Positions 1 to 6,572 of a DNA stretch of 31,873 nt are shown piece by piece; the first letter of the stretch is position 1, and every line of letters starts with the position of its first letter. Location of the stretch: assembly GCA_024403215.1 (NCBI GenBank), contig JAKSSJ010000002.1, forward strand, positions 1-31,873, written 5' to 3'. The stretch comes from Clostridia bacterium. Its GTDB lineage: Bacteria > Bacillota > Clostridia > Peptostreptococcales > Anaerovoracaceae. The position numbers and the translations under genes were made by a program. The notes under the pieces are model-generated. The model was not told the DNA's origin. It ran no database searches and saw only the letters and a list, made by a program, of their open reading frames with translations.

Positions 1-82
1 CCGTTTCTACCAATAATCTTTGCCTCTACACCACGCATTTGCTGCCGCTACAGCTCACATTCATCACTGTTACATCAGGAAA

Positions 83-120
83 CCTTGCCACTTCCGTTGA
101 TTTTACGCAAAGTGGCAAGG
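83..120. repeat. 11-bp inverted repeat (hairpin)
   Basis: CCTTGCCACTT at 83-93 is matched by its perfect reverse complement at 110-120, leaving a 16-nt loop. No T-run follows on the + strand, so it is not a convincing terminator for + transcription. It may be the end of a unit outside the window. I see nothing else that I can name in bases 1-156. Confidence 0.5.
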
Positions 121-156
121 TGGGCATCTAAAAAGCACTGTTTTATGATGCTATTT

Positions 157-393
157 GACGAAAGGCCTAAATATTGCAAATTCGTCTCACTTTTTGATGC
201 TTAAATTGGTGCTTAGGTGACGAAAGCACTTGATATTTAGAAATCGTCTAACTTTTTAGGATGTTTTAGCGGTGCTGCTATTAGAAATCGTAAAAAAGTT
301 AGACGATTTAAAGGATAATGAGCAAATCGTCACTTGGGGAATAAAAACAGGGCCAATAGGTTAGACGATTCTTAGAAAAAAACGCGTTTCGTC
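157..393. repeat. Array of four 30-bp palindromic modules GACGA-N20-TCGTC
   Basis: Four modules occupy 157-186, 219-248, 302-331 and 364-393. Each starts with GACGA, ends with TCGTC and is exactly 30 bp long. Start-to-start distances are 62, 83 and 62 bp, so the spacers are 32, 53 and 32 bp. The arms are extended in module 1 (GACGAA/TTCGTC) and module 3 (GACGATTT/AAATCGTC). Modules 1 and 2 are similar along most of their length and into the following spacer (both have ACTTTTT, then GGTGCT). Modules 3 and 4 resemble each other more, with GACGATT and TCGTCAC. This reads as a diverged tandem repeat of about 62 bp with a hairpin-forming core. Function unknown: it could be a structured RNA, a multi-site protein-binding region or a dispersed repeat family. 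Confidence 0.7.
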
Positions 394-423
394 ACATTAA
401 GGGATTGCACCCCTTAAGTAGCC

Positions 424-536
424 CCGCCGAAGGCGGCGTAGAGTATTGATTACATTGATATTAGCATTTCTGTTGGTAGGTGAAGCAGAGAACGGGCGCA
501 GCCCGGGCGAAGGCTGAGCCACCAACCAAGAAATGC
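424..536. other. GC-rich hairpins, possible structured RNA (part 1)
   Basis: A short hairpin CCGCC-GAA-GGCGG lies at 424-436. A longer one spans 464-536: GCATTTCT at 464-471 pairs with AGAAATGC at 529-536, and GTTGGT at 472-477 pairs with ACCAAC at 521-526, with a 2-nt bulge. Its interior contains a further hairpin CGGGC-GCA-GCCCG at 493-505. The loop holds GAACG (490-494) and CGCAGC (497-502), both of which recur in the next two hairpins. The base composition is much richer in GC than the flanking sequence. Whether it is transcribed, and from which strand, cannot be seen. Confidence 0.5.
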
Positions 537-546
537 GGAATTAAGG

Positions 547-646
547 GCGTAGGTGAATAGATAGCTTTCTGAACGACTTCGCGCAGCGGCAAGTGAAGAA
601 AGCTATCTATTCACCTGCGCTGGCGCGGCAAGCGGGAACGCGCAGC
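547..646. other. Long perfect hairpin plus GC-rich hairpin, possible structured RNA (part 2)
   Basis: AGGTGAATAGATAGCTTTCT at 551-570 has a perfect 20-bp reverse complement at 597-616. The stem can extend to about 24 pairs (547-620) with one G-T wobble. Its 26-nt loop carries GAACG (571-575), CGCAGC (582-587) and GCGGCAAG (586-593). A third hairpin follows, pairing GCTG-CGCG (619-627, one bulge) with CGCGCAGC (639-646). It again carries GCGGCAAG (625-632), GAACG (636-640) and CGCAGC (641-646). Shared loops on different stems suggest related RNA modules or a repeated palindromic element. The block ends immediately before the GntR promoter. Confidence 0.55.
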
Positions 647-648
647 TA

Positions 649-683
649 TTGACAAATAACTGTATTAGTGAAATAATACAGTT
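649..683 (+). promoter_or_regulatory. Promoter and overlapping palindromic operator of the GntR operon
   Basis: A consensus -35 box TTGACA (649-654) is followed by a 17-bp spacer and AATAAT (672-677), preceded by an extended -10 TG at 669-670. A perfect inverted repeat AACTGTATTA (658-667) / TAATACAGTT (674-683), with a 6-bp spacer, covers the -10 region. A palindrome of this type directly before a GntR/YtrA gene fits autorepression by the encoded protein; that link is inferred. The expected transcription start, near 684-685, lies only 2-3 nt before the ATG at 687. Confidence 0.75.
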
Positions 684-686
684 GCA

Positions 687-1058
687 ATGATTAATTTTAA
701 CGGTTTTGAAGCCAGTGGCAATGACCCTATTTACCATCAAATCCTGCTGTTTATCAAAAAGGGTGCCGTGGCTGGAACAATTAAAGATGGCGACGAGCTT
801 CCTTCAAGAAGAAACCTATCTGCACTGCTCGGAATAAATCCAAACACAGTGCAAAAGGCTTTTAGTCTTCTTGAGGAGGAAGGCCTCATAGAATCTCACG
901 CTGGCGCAAAGAGCGTGATGACTTTGAGTGCTAAAAAAATTGAAAGCCTAAGAGTAGAACTATTAACTGAAGAACTAAAAAGCCTTAGCTCCTCCATGAA
1001 GCAAATGAATATCTCTAAGGAAGAAGCCATAGGCCTTATAGAAAAGTTTTGGAAATGA
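687..1058 (+). CDS. GntR-family transcriptional regulator, YtrA-type
   Basis: This is a 123-residue repressor-type protein made of an N-terminal winged helix-turn-helix and a short helical tail with no large effector domain. That is the size and layout of the YtrA subgroup of GntR proteins. Visible hallmarks are DPIYHQI near residue 13, GDELPSRRNLS, and INPNTVQKAFSLLEEEGLIE in the recognition helix and wing. The ATG at 687 has no Shine-Dalgarno sequence and sits 2-3 nt after the predicted transcription start, so translation is probably leaderless. It overlaps the next gene by an ATGA. It heads an ABC-transporter-like operon, as YtrA does in Bacillus, where that system responds to wall-active antibiotics. 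Regulation of this operon through the palindrome at 658-683 is inferred. Confidence 0.9.
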   Translation: MINFNGFEASGNDPIYHQILLFIKKGAVAGTIKDGDELPSRRNLSALLGINPNTVQKAFSLLEEEGLIESHAGAKSVMTLSAKKIESLRVELLTEELKSLSSSMKQMNISKEEAIGLIEKFWK

Positions 1059-1900
1059 AAAGAAATGATGTAGCACAACTTAATAGAACGACAAAAGAGA
1101 AATACTCAAAGGAGGCTAGACTATCAATAGTAAAGCTTCTTGCAGCAGAGAATGCACTAAAGCTTATCTGCGTGTTTTTTGGCATGCTAGTCCTGGAAGT
1201 TTTGGCCTTTGCAATTTTCGGGCTTAGAAATAGACCAGCATTTTTAGAGCTTGCTGTATTTGATGCAAGAATTGCTCTTTATACCCTATTGGCTATTTCA
1301 TTTGTAATCACAATAATCATTCTGTCTAGCGAGCTCCCATCTAAAAATGGAAAGACAGTTTACACGGTTCAAAGACTTTTGCTAGATGAAGGAACAATAT
1401 TTAGAATCAGCTCAAGATTTAATATGGCGATGCTTGTAATCTACCTTGGTTTTCAAACGCTTGCAATCCTTATTATGATTCTTATTTTCGAGGCGAGCGG
1501 ACTTGGGAACGGCGGACCACAAAACATCATGATGGCTTTATATAGAAGCCCATTCTTCCATTCCATTTTCCCTATGCAAAATTGGCTGTACCTTCTCCGC
1601 AATCTTATCTTTGTTTATGACCTTGGCATATTAACGGCTAGGCAGGCTCAGAAGTCAAGAGAAGGAGAAAACGCTTTTGCCCTATTTATTGCAATTGCCG
1701 TTATTGGCCTTGTATTTATTTATAACCCTCTTGACACAGGCGTTCTTGCAATACTAGCAAAGGATATGATAGCAGTCAGCTTCCTTGAAACGCTTACGCT
1801 TTTTGCAAGGACTGCGGGATATGATCATAGAAAAGATAAATTAGAAAACGACGAGTTTAAAGAAAGTTTAGCAAGTTATAGAAATGAAGACGAAACTTAA
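1055..1900 (+). CDS. Putative ABC-type permease membrane protein
   Basis: A protein of about 281 residues with five or six hydrophobic segments, beginning with one around residues 36-58, then about 70-90 and 125-145, and more in the C-terminal half. I recognise no named family motif. Its place between a YtrA-type regulator and an ABC ATPase suggests a permease subunit. I chose the ATG at 1055 because it overlaps the upstream stop (ATGA), typical of translational coupling. A TTG six bases earlier (1049) is in frame and cannot be excluded. The gene overlaps the next one by 17 bp, so the operon is tightly coupled. The charged, cytosolic-looking C-terminus (many K, D and E) is unremarkable. Confidence 0.6.
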   Translation: MKRNDVAQLNRTTKEKYSKEARLSIVKLLAAENALKLICVFFGMLVLEVLAFAIFGLRNRPAFLELAVFDARIALYTLLAISFVITIIILSSELPSKNGKTVYTVQRLLLDEGTIFRISSRFNMAMLVIYLGFQTLAILIMILIFEASGLGNGGPQNIMMALYRSPFFHSIFPMQNWLYLLRNLIFVYDLGILTARQAQKSREGENAFALFIAIAVIGLVFIYNPLDTGVLAILAKDMIAVSFLETLTLFARTAGYDHRKDKLENDEFKESLASYRNEDET

Positions 1901-2381
1901 AAAATTAGTTCCACCAGGTTCTGATGTGAAACTGACAATTAAATTATTTGCGGCTTGCCTTATCATAATGTTTTTGCTAAGCCTAATAGCACCAATCAGA
2001 ATTGGTAATGCGCATTACTACTTGTTTTATGATTTCTTTGGCGAATACCATGACGAGGGCAATATGATGCCTCACTTTTATGAAACCATTCAAGGCTGCA
2101 TGAGGTTCTTTTGGGTAGTAATTATATTTAGTATAAGCTACGGCATTATCAATCTTTTGAGCTTTTCAAAAGATACTAAAAGCATCTACGTTATGAAAAG
2201 GATTCCAGACGCGTTTGAGATTTATAAACGAAGCTTTGCAATTCCCCTTTTCACCATACTTGCAGCAATTGTCTTGGCAATTGTCCTGCTTGCAATTTAC
2301 TACTTGCATTATAGATATTGTCCACCAGAGGACAGGATATACACAGTTCAATTTTCAGAATTTTTGAGGGCATTCATATGA
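1884..2381 (+). CDS. Small three-TM membrane protein of the ABC operon
   Basis: A 165-residue membrane protein with three clear hydrophobic helices at about residues 17-38, 73-94 and 117-141. The loop between the first two is acidic and aromatic (residues 41-70). I do not recognise a family. It overlaps the upstream membrane gene by 17 bp and the downstream ATPase gene by 4 bp (ATGA), so it is probably translated with them and may be a second, smaller permease half. It is too short to be a full ABC-2 permease, so it would need to pair with the larger membrane protein, with itself, or act as an accessory subunit. Confidence 0.6.
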   Translation: MKTKLKKLVPPGSDVKLTIKLFAACLIIMFLLSLIAPIRIGNAHYYLFYDFFGEYHDEGNMMPHFYETIQGCMRFFWVVIIFSISYGIINLLSFSKDTKSIYVMKRIPDAFEIYKRSFAIPLFTILAAIVLAIVLLAIYYLHYRYCPPEDRIYTVQFSEFLRAFI

Positions 2382-3094
2382 TTGAGATTAAAAACTTAAA
2401 TAAAAAATATGGAAATAAGCTTGCATTAAATGATGTCAATCTAAACATTGATCAAGGCGAAATCATTGGTCTGTTTGGGGAGAACGGTGCAGGAAAAACA
2501 ACCCTTATCAAAAGCATTTTAGGCCTTATTAAATATGATGGCACTGTGCTTTTGGATGGAGAAGAGCTTACCAGAAAAAACATTGGCAGGCTTTCTCTTG
2601 CCACCTGCGAGCACAGCTTTTTCCCATCAATAAATGCACAGTCTCACAAGGAGTTTTACGAGGATCACTTCAATACTTTTAGGTCAAAACGTTTTGATGC
2701 TCTTATGGAATTCTTTGATCTTCCTTACAACAAAAAGATTGGAGCATTTTCAACTGGACAGAAAAATCAGTTTGAAGTCATAATGGCGCTTTGCCAAGGT
2801 GCAGACTACATCCTTATGGACGAACCTTTTGCAGGAAATGATGTATTCAACAGAGAAGATTTCTACACGGTACTGCTTGGCATCATAGAACCAAATGAAA
2901 CCCACCTCATAGCTGAAATCTCCGGTTTTATAGACCGTGCGGTTTTAATTCACCAAGGAGAAATTGTGGGAGATAAAAGTGCCGAAGATTTAGATAAAGA
3001 TGGTAAGACTCTGATGCAGTACATAAAAGAAACATATAACTATCGCCAAGATAGAGTTGCAGAAGCACTTTCTAAACTATCCGGAGAGGAATAA
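2378..3094 (+). CDS. ABC transporter ATP-binding protein (YtrB-like)
   Basis: A 238-residue ATPase with Walker A GENGAGKTT (34-42), signature FSTGQ (124-128, replacing the usual LSGGQ) and Walker B YILMDEP (144-150). A probable switch histidine is H176 in THLIAEI. No clear Q-loop glutamine is visible; the region reads ATCEHSFFPS. The beta strand that normally precedes the switch histidine seems missing: NET runs straight into HLIAEI. The true start is the ATG at 2378, with GAGGG at 2366-2370 and an ATGA overlap with the previous gene; an upstream in-frame start at 2318 would add 20 residues unrelated to ABC proteins. It probably powers export or remodelling through the two membrane proteins encoded upstream. 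Confidence 0.9.
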   Translation: MIEIKNLNKKYGNKLALNDVNLNIDQGEIIGLFGENGAGKTTLIKSILGLIKYDGTVLLDGEELTRKNIGRLSLATCEHSFFPSINAQSHKEFYEDHFNTFRSKRFDALMEFFDLPYNKKIGAFSTGQKNQFEVIMALCQGADYILMDEPFAGNDVFNREDFYTVLLGIIEPNETHLIAEISGFIDRAVLIHQGEIVGDKSAEDLDKDGKTLMQYIKETYNYRQDRVAEALSKLSGEE

Positions 3095-4618
3095 ATGATT
3101 AAAAAGAGATTCATCATTTTAATAATTGCATTTGCTGTTGCGCTTGCAAGCTTTGCCGGCGTGTTTGCATTTGGGCTAGAACAGTTTAAAGTAGAGCATC
3201 AAATGGAAACTATTTATGGCAACCCATCTGATGCAAATGGCCTTACTATTTCTTATGCACTTAAGAGTGGAAAGAATGCTAATTGGGAGATGGAGTATAA
3301 ACTTGAGAATGGAAGCTTTACCCCAAAGACTCATTTCTGGTCAACATCTCTTAAGCATAATATTGAAAAGTTTAATTTGAATCATTACAAGATAAGCTAC
3401 GACGATGCTGAAAACAGCTATATGGGTGCATATAGAGGCTATGATACAGATGCGATTGAGCAAATGTATAGAGATAAGTTTAATGAAGAACCTTTTGAGG
3501 GAACAAGAATTGAATTTTCGGTACCTCTTAAAGAAATCCAGGAGTACTACACACCGTTTATAAGCATCTATACAGGGACCATGAATACCTCTCCTTTTGC
3601 GAGCAGTCCAAATACCACAAGAGATGCAGAGCTACTTTTCTGGTCAAAGTTCTATGACTTCTTTAAGATTCCAGTTATAGATGCAGAGACTCTTCAGATT
3701 ACTGCCATAAAAACAAACAACAATACCAATCAAAATACTAGGCTTGCGGTAATTGCCAATAACGATTATGGCAGTGATATCTATGGTTTTGATAGCGTAA
3801 GCGCTTTGTCAGATGATGCTTTATTCTTTGCATTTTCTAACAGAACCACCTATGGACTTAGAGCTGATTTTAGCCAGGTTAGCGGAGGCTACGGCGTTTA
3901 CAAAATGCCATATAACAAGGCCGAGGACACCAGCATAGAATATAAAGAGGGCGTCCTGGATATTGATAGGCTCGAAAATATTCTAAGCCTTGATGAGAGC
4001 TCAAAAGTAGATCATATGGGTTTAAGCTCCGATGGCTCGCACCTTTATCTTGTCATTAACGATGGACAAGTAACGTTTAAATCTCTTAATCTGAAGACAA
4101 ATAAAATAGATCAAGAATTTGTTATTTATACTACACCAAACTATAGATTTGTTGTTGGCGACAGATTTTTAAGCTTTCAAGTAATCAATAAGGAAGATAC
4201 TAGACTTAGAGTTTTATACGAGACAGATGGAAAATATGACATGATAGTAGACACAAGAGTAAACTATCACGACCGCTTTGATTACCGCATGTTTGAATTT
4301 GGCACAACAAACTGCGCTTGCGATGGAAAGCGCTTTGTAACGGCAGCGTTTAACAATCACTACATTGACAAGGATTACTCATCATGGCAGGACGAAGGCT
4401 CAGGAATCATGATAGCTGTTTATGAAGGAACAGTCCTAAAGTATTACGGCATCTATAAAAGCAGCCTTGAAAAATGCAACGTCTACAATCTTTATACAAG
4501 TGCCGGTCTTTATACAGGCACCAGCGATGGACTGCCTTCTGATGTGGCAAATGTGCTTGGCAATTCCAGATTTAATATCAGAAGCCGCGACACCGAAATT
4601 CATCTTAAATTCGAATAA
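3095..4618 (+). CDS. Exported or membrane-anchored protein, last gene of the ABC operon
   Basis: A 507-residue protein with a basic start (MIKKR) and one hydrophobic segment at about 5-26, then a long polar region with no further membrane helix. It is therefore either secreted or anchored outside the cell by its N-terminus; there is no lipobox cysteine. The central and C-terminal parts contain short strand-rich repeats with small turns, such as GLSSDGSHLYLV and NDGQVTFKSLNL, suggesting a beta-propeller-like fold; this is an impression from sequence only. GGAGAGG stands just before the ATG, which follows the ATPase stop with no gap. It may be the extracytoplasmic partner of the transporter. 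I do not recognise a named family. Confidence 0.7.
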   Translation: MIKKRFIILIIAFAVALASFAGVFAFGLEQFKVEHQMETIYGNPSDANGLTISYALKSGKNANWEMEYKLENGSFTPKTHFWSTSLKHNIEKFNLNHYKISYDDAENSYMGAYRGYDTDAIEQMYRDKFNEEPFEGTRIEFSVPLKEIQEYYTPFISIYTGTMNTSPFASSPNTTRDAELLFWSKFYDFFKIPVIDAETLQITAIKTNNNTNQNTRLAVIANNDYGSDIYGFDSVSALSDDALFFAFSNRTTYGLRADFSQVSGGYGVYKMPYNKAEDTSIEYKEGVLDIDRLENILSLDESSKVDHMGLSSDGSHLYLVINDGQVTFKSLNLKTNKIDQEFVIYTTPNYRFVVGDRFLSFQVINKEDTRLRVLYETDGKYDMIVDTRVNYHDRFDYRMFEFGTTNCACDGKRFVTAAFNNHYIDKDYSSWQDEGSGIMIAVYEGTVLKYYGIYKSSLEKCNVYNLYTSAGLYTGTSDGLPSDVANVLGNSRFNIRSRDTEIHLKFE

Positions 4619-4661
4619 GTTGTCAATGGGGTCAGACCCCGTTGACAACCCTATTGACAAC
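4619..4661. repeat. REP-like palindrome around GGGGTCAGACCCC
   Basis: GTTGTCAATGGGGT (4619-4632) and ACCCCGTTGACAAC (4636-4649) form a 14-bp stem with one wobble pair and a CAG loop. A third TTGACAAC follows at 4654-4661. The core GGGGTCAGACCCC with TTGACA-type flanks resembles palindromes linked to REP-associated transposases in other bacteria; that resemblance is from memory. It starts at the base after the stop codon and could also help protect the 3' end of the mRNA. Confidence 0.5.
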
Positions 4662-4667
4662 TTTAAA

Positions 4668-4695
4668 AAAATCCGGAGCGAAAGCTCCGGATTTT
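4668..4695. terminator. Bidirectional intrinsic terminator
   Basis: AAAATCCGGAGC (4668-4679), loop GAAA, GCTCCGGATTTT (4684-4695): a perfect 12-bp stem. The T-run is moderate on the + strand and long on the minus strand, where seven T follow the GC part. It ends both the five-gene ABC operon (+) and lexA (-). Confidence 0.9.
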
Positions 4696-4722
4696 AAATT
4701 TAATTTGAGCAGGCATGCTCCA

Positions 4723-5364
4723 TTACTGTAGGTAACGGAAAACGCCTTTTACAAGGCCAACAATCTGGCAGTCATCTACTATGATTGGTTTCATGGAAGA
4801 ATTCTGCGGCTGCAGCCTAATGTGGCCATTCTCTTTATAAAAGGTTTTAACGGTGGATTCACATTCATAGTCACCTTGTATCATTGCTACTACAATGTCC
4901 CCGTTTTCGGCCGTTTTTTGCTCTTGTACGAGTATATAATCCCCGTCCATGATTCCAGCCTCTATCATAGATTCTCCATGGACAGTAAGCATGAAGCTGT
5001 TTCCTCTTCCTACGTACTGAGCAGGCAAAGGGAAATTGCCTTCTATGTTTTGTTCTGAAAGAATAGGAGTTCCAGCGGCTACCCTGCCAACAATAGGAAC
5101 ATCTACAATATCTGCTCTTTCAGTCTGAAGCTCCTTTGGCTCCGACATGCCGCCCTGAATGATTTTATATGCTCTTCTTTTTCCAGGAAGCTTACTGATA
5201 TAGCCCTCCTCTTCCAAAATCTCCATGGATTTTTGAACTGTGGAAGTGGATTTTATATCAAGGGCAGCGCAGATATCTCTGACTGTTGGGATAAAGCCTG
5301 TCTCTTTATATGCCTTGCAAATGTATTCAAATACTTGCTGTTCTCTTGCTTTGAGTTCTTTCAT
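4723..5364 (-). CDS. lexA: LexA repressor (SOS response)
   Basis: A 213-residue SOS repressor of normal length. The N-terminal winged helix domain (about 1-68) has the HTH region near 26-50 (TVRDICAALDIKSTSTVQ). The self-cleavage site is A97-G98 in RVAAGTP. The catalytic dyad is S132 in HGESMIEAG and K173 in STVKTF. When RecA filaments form on single-stranded DNA, the protein cleaves itself and its regulon is released. GGAGGG lies upstream of the ATG. It sits alone, 71 bp downstream of the CHR transporter genes on the same strand, with its own promoter and two LexA boxes, and ends in the bidirectional terminator at 4668-4695. I see no obvious terminator between the CHR genes and lexA, so some read-through is possible. 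Confidence 0.97.
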   Translation of the reverse strand: MKELKAREQQVFEYICKAYKETGFIPTVRDICAALDIKSTSTVQKSMEILEEEGYISKLPGKRRAYKIIQGGMSEPKELQTERADIVDVPIVGRVAAGTPILSEQNIEGNFPLPAQYVGRGNSFMLTVHGESMIEAGIMDGDYILVQEQKTAENGDIVVAMIQGDYECESTVKTFYKENGHIRLQPQNSSMKPIIVDDCQIVGLVKGVFRYLQ

Positions 5365-5384
5365 TTTTCTAACCCTCCGCAGAC

Positions 5385-5423
5385 ATTATATCACGCAAAC
5401 AAGTGTTTGTAAACATTTGTTCG
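5385..5423 (-). promoter_or_regulatory. lexA promoter with two abutting LexA boxes
   Basis: On the minus strand, TTTACA (complement of 5408-5413), a 17-bp spacer and TATAAT (complement of 5385-5390) form a good promoter. Two sites of the GAAC-N4-GTTT/C type lie back to back: CAAAC-AAGT-GTTTG at 5396-5409 and TAAAC-ATTT-GTTCG at 5410-5423. They cover the spacer and the -35 box, as expected for autorepression by LexA. Confidence 0.85.
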
Positions 5424-5435
5424 TACTATTTTTTC

Positions 5436-6008
5436 TTAAAATTTAAAAATAATTCCTATGATTGCAGCGAAGGCTACAAAGCAAATCGGATGCAAATCCT
5501 TAATTTTCTTCACGTTCATCAAAGCCATCATAGCTGCAAAGAAAATCAAATATTTGATATTAAATAAATCCGCAATATTTCCGCTTAGCGAAAATGCCGC
5601 TTCGTTAACAAGGCAAAGCCTAAGCAGCGTAAATAGTGCTGCTGCAATTAGTCCTGTTGATGCAGGTCTGATGCCGTAAAACGCCTTCTTTACACCCTTG
5701 CTCTCCTTAAATTTCTCAAGGAAAATTGCAATGATTAAAATGCTAATAAGCGACGGAAGTATAAGTCCCATTGATGCAACTACGCTTCCAAAAAGCCCAG
5801 CAATTTTATAGCCAACATAAGTTGACATATTAACCCCAATTGGGCCAGGAGTTGATTCCGATACTGCTATCATATTGGCAAGCTCTTCAAGCGTATACCA
5901 TCCTGTCTTTTCCGAAAGATCAACAAGGAAAGGAATGGTTGCCTGTCCGCCGCCCACTGCAAATAAGCCAATCTTAAAATACTCAAAGAAAAGTTGGAGA
6001 TAAATCAT
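5436..6008 (-). CDS. CHR (chromate-family) transporter, half-size subunit B
   Basis: A 190-residue membrane protein of the short-chain CHR family. Such proteins carry one domain and usually come as adjacent pairs that work together, in contrast to the two-domain ChrA. The family motif FAVGGGQATIPFL is near residues 16-28, and TPGPIGVNMSTYVGYKIAG follows in the next conserved block. Several hydrophobic helices make up the rest. GGAGGGG precedes the ATG, which overlaps the stop of the partner gene by 4 bp. Chromate export is the named activity, but many such pairs lie outside chromate-resistance settings, and the physiological substrate here is unknown. Its position behind a TRAP transporter suggests an anion-related role (inference). 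Confidence 0.88.
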   Translation of the reverse strand: MIYLQLFFEYFKIGLFAVGGGQATIPFLVDLSEKTGWYTLEELANMIAVSESTPGPIGVNMSTYVGYKIAGLFGSVVASMGLILPSLISILIIAIFLEKFKESKGVKKAFYGIRPASTGLIAAALFTLLRLCLVNEAAFSLSGNIADLFNIKYLIFFAAMMALMNVKKIKDLHPICFVAFAAIIGIIFKF

Positions 6009-6568
6009 TTCTTCCCCTCCTTTTCTGCCTTTGGCTTAGCAAGAAAATTCTTGATAAGAATTCCAAGCACAGCGGAAACAAGAACATAAACAATAGGAGA
6101 TATGTCGAAGACTACGGTGCACACAGCAGTCGCTGCAAATATTACTGCAGTCCAAACATCCTTTACAGATTTTTTTGCGAGCTTAAACAATGCGTTTAAT
6201 ACCAAAGCGCAAACACAAACTCTTATACCAGCAAAAGCGTTCTGCACAGCTGCAATGCTCGCAAAATTAGAAAGAAGGGCTGCTATGATATCAATAATTA
6301 CTATGCTAGGGAAAACTATTCCAAGCGTTGCAACAATGCCGCCAATAATGCCCTTTCTTTTTTGTCCAACCAAGGTTGCAGTATTAACAGCAATTATGCC
6401 TGGTGTACATTGTCCAATAGCAAAATAGTCCAGGATTTCTTCTTCAGAAACCCAGGACCGTTTTTGAACGAGCTCTCTTTCGAGCATAGGCAGCATAGCC
6501 GGACCACCGCCAAAAGTTAGAGCTCCAATTTTTGCAAATGATGTGAATAGATTGAGTAATTCGCTCAA
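6005..6568 (-). CDS. CHR (chromate-family) transporter, half-size subunit A
   Basis: A 187-residue partner of the following gene. Motifs are LTFGGGPAMLPMLERELV near the N-terminus and GQCTPGIIAVNTATLVGQKRKG. I chose the TTG at 6568 (MSELLNLFTSFAKIG): it is 4 bp after the TRAP permease stop, has AAGAGG about 9 nt upstream, and gives the standard family N-terminus. A longer TTG start at 6604 would overlap the permease gene and add a basic stretch that does not fit the family. The two CHR genes overlap by ATGA, indicating coupled synthesis in a 1:1 ratio. The end of the protein is lysine-rich. Confidence 0.85.
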   Translation of the reverse strand: MSELLNLFTSFAKIGALTFGGGPAMLPMLERELVQKRSWVSEEEILDYFAIGQCTPGIIAVNTATLVGQKRKGIIGGIVATLGIVFPSIVIIDIIAALLSNFASIAAVQNAFAGIRVCVCALVLNALFKLAKKSVKDVWTAVIFAATAVCTVVFDISPIVYVLVSAVLGILIKNFLAKPKAEKEGKK

Positions 6569-6572
6569 AAGT

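Noticed and set aside
145..204. 19-codon ORF starting MMLFDERPKYC
   Set aside because: It overlaps the repeat module, has no ribosome binding site, and the equivalent frame in the other modules is broken by stops.
246..304. Integron attC sites (GTCTAAC and GTTAGAC match the R box consensus)
   Set aside because: No module has both a proper R'' start and R' end; the modules are about 40 bp at most, shorter than attC sites, and no integrase or cassette genes are present.
157..393. CRISPR array (30-bp units, 32-bp spacers)
   Set aside because: The 30-bp units share only their 5-bp ends, the interior differs, the spacing is not constant (32, 53, 32), and no cas gene is in the window.
1049..1054. 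TTG start for the first membrane protein
   Set aside because: The ATG at 1055 gives the classic ATGA overlap with the regulator gene; the TTG is kept only as an alternative.
6102..6428. Plus-strand ORF opposite the CHR gene
   Set aside because: It is antisense to a well-supported CHR gene, and its alanine- and threonine-rich translation looks like a complement-strand artefact.
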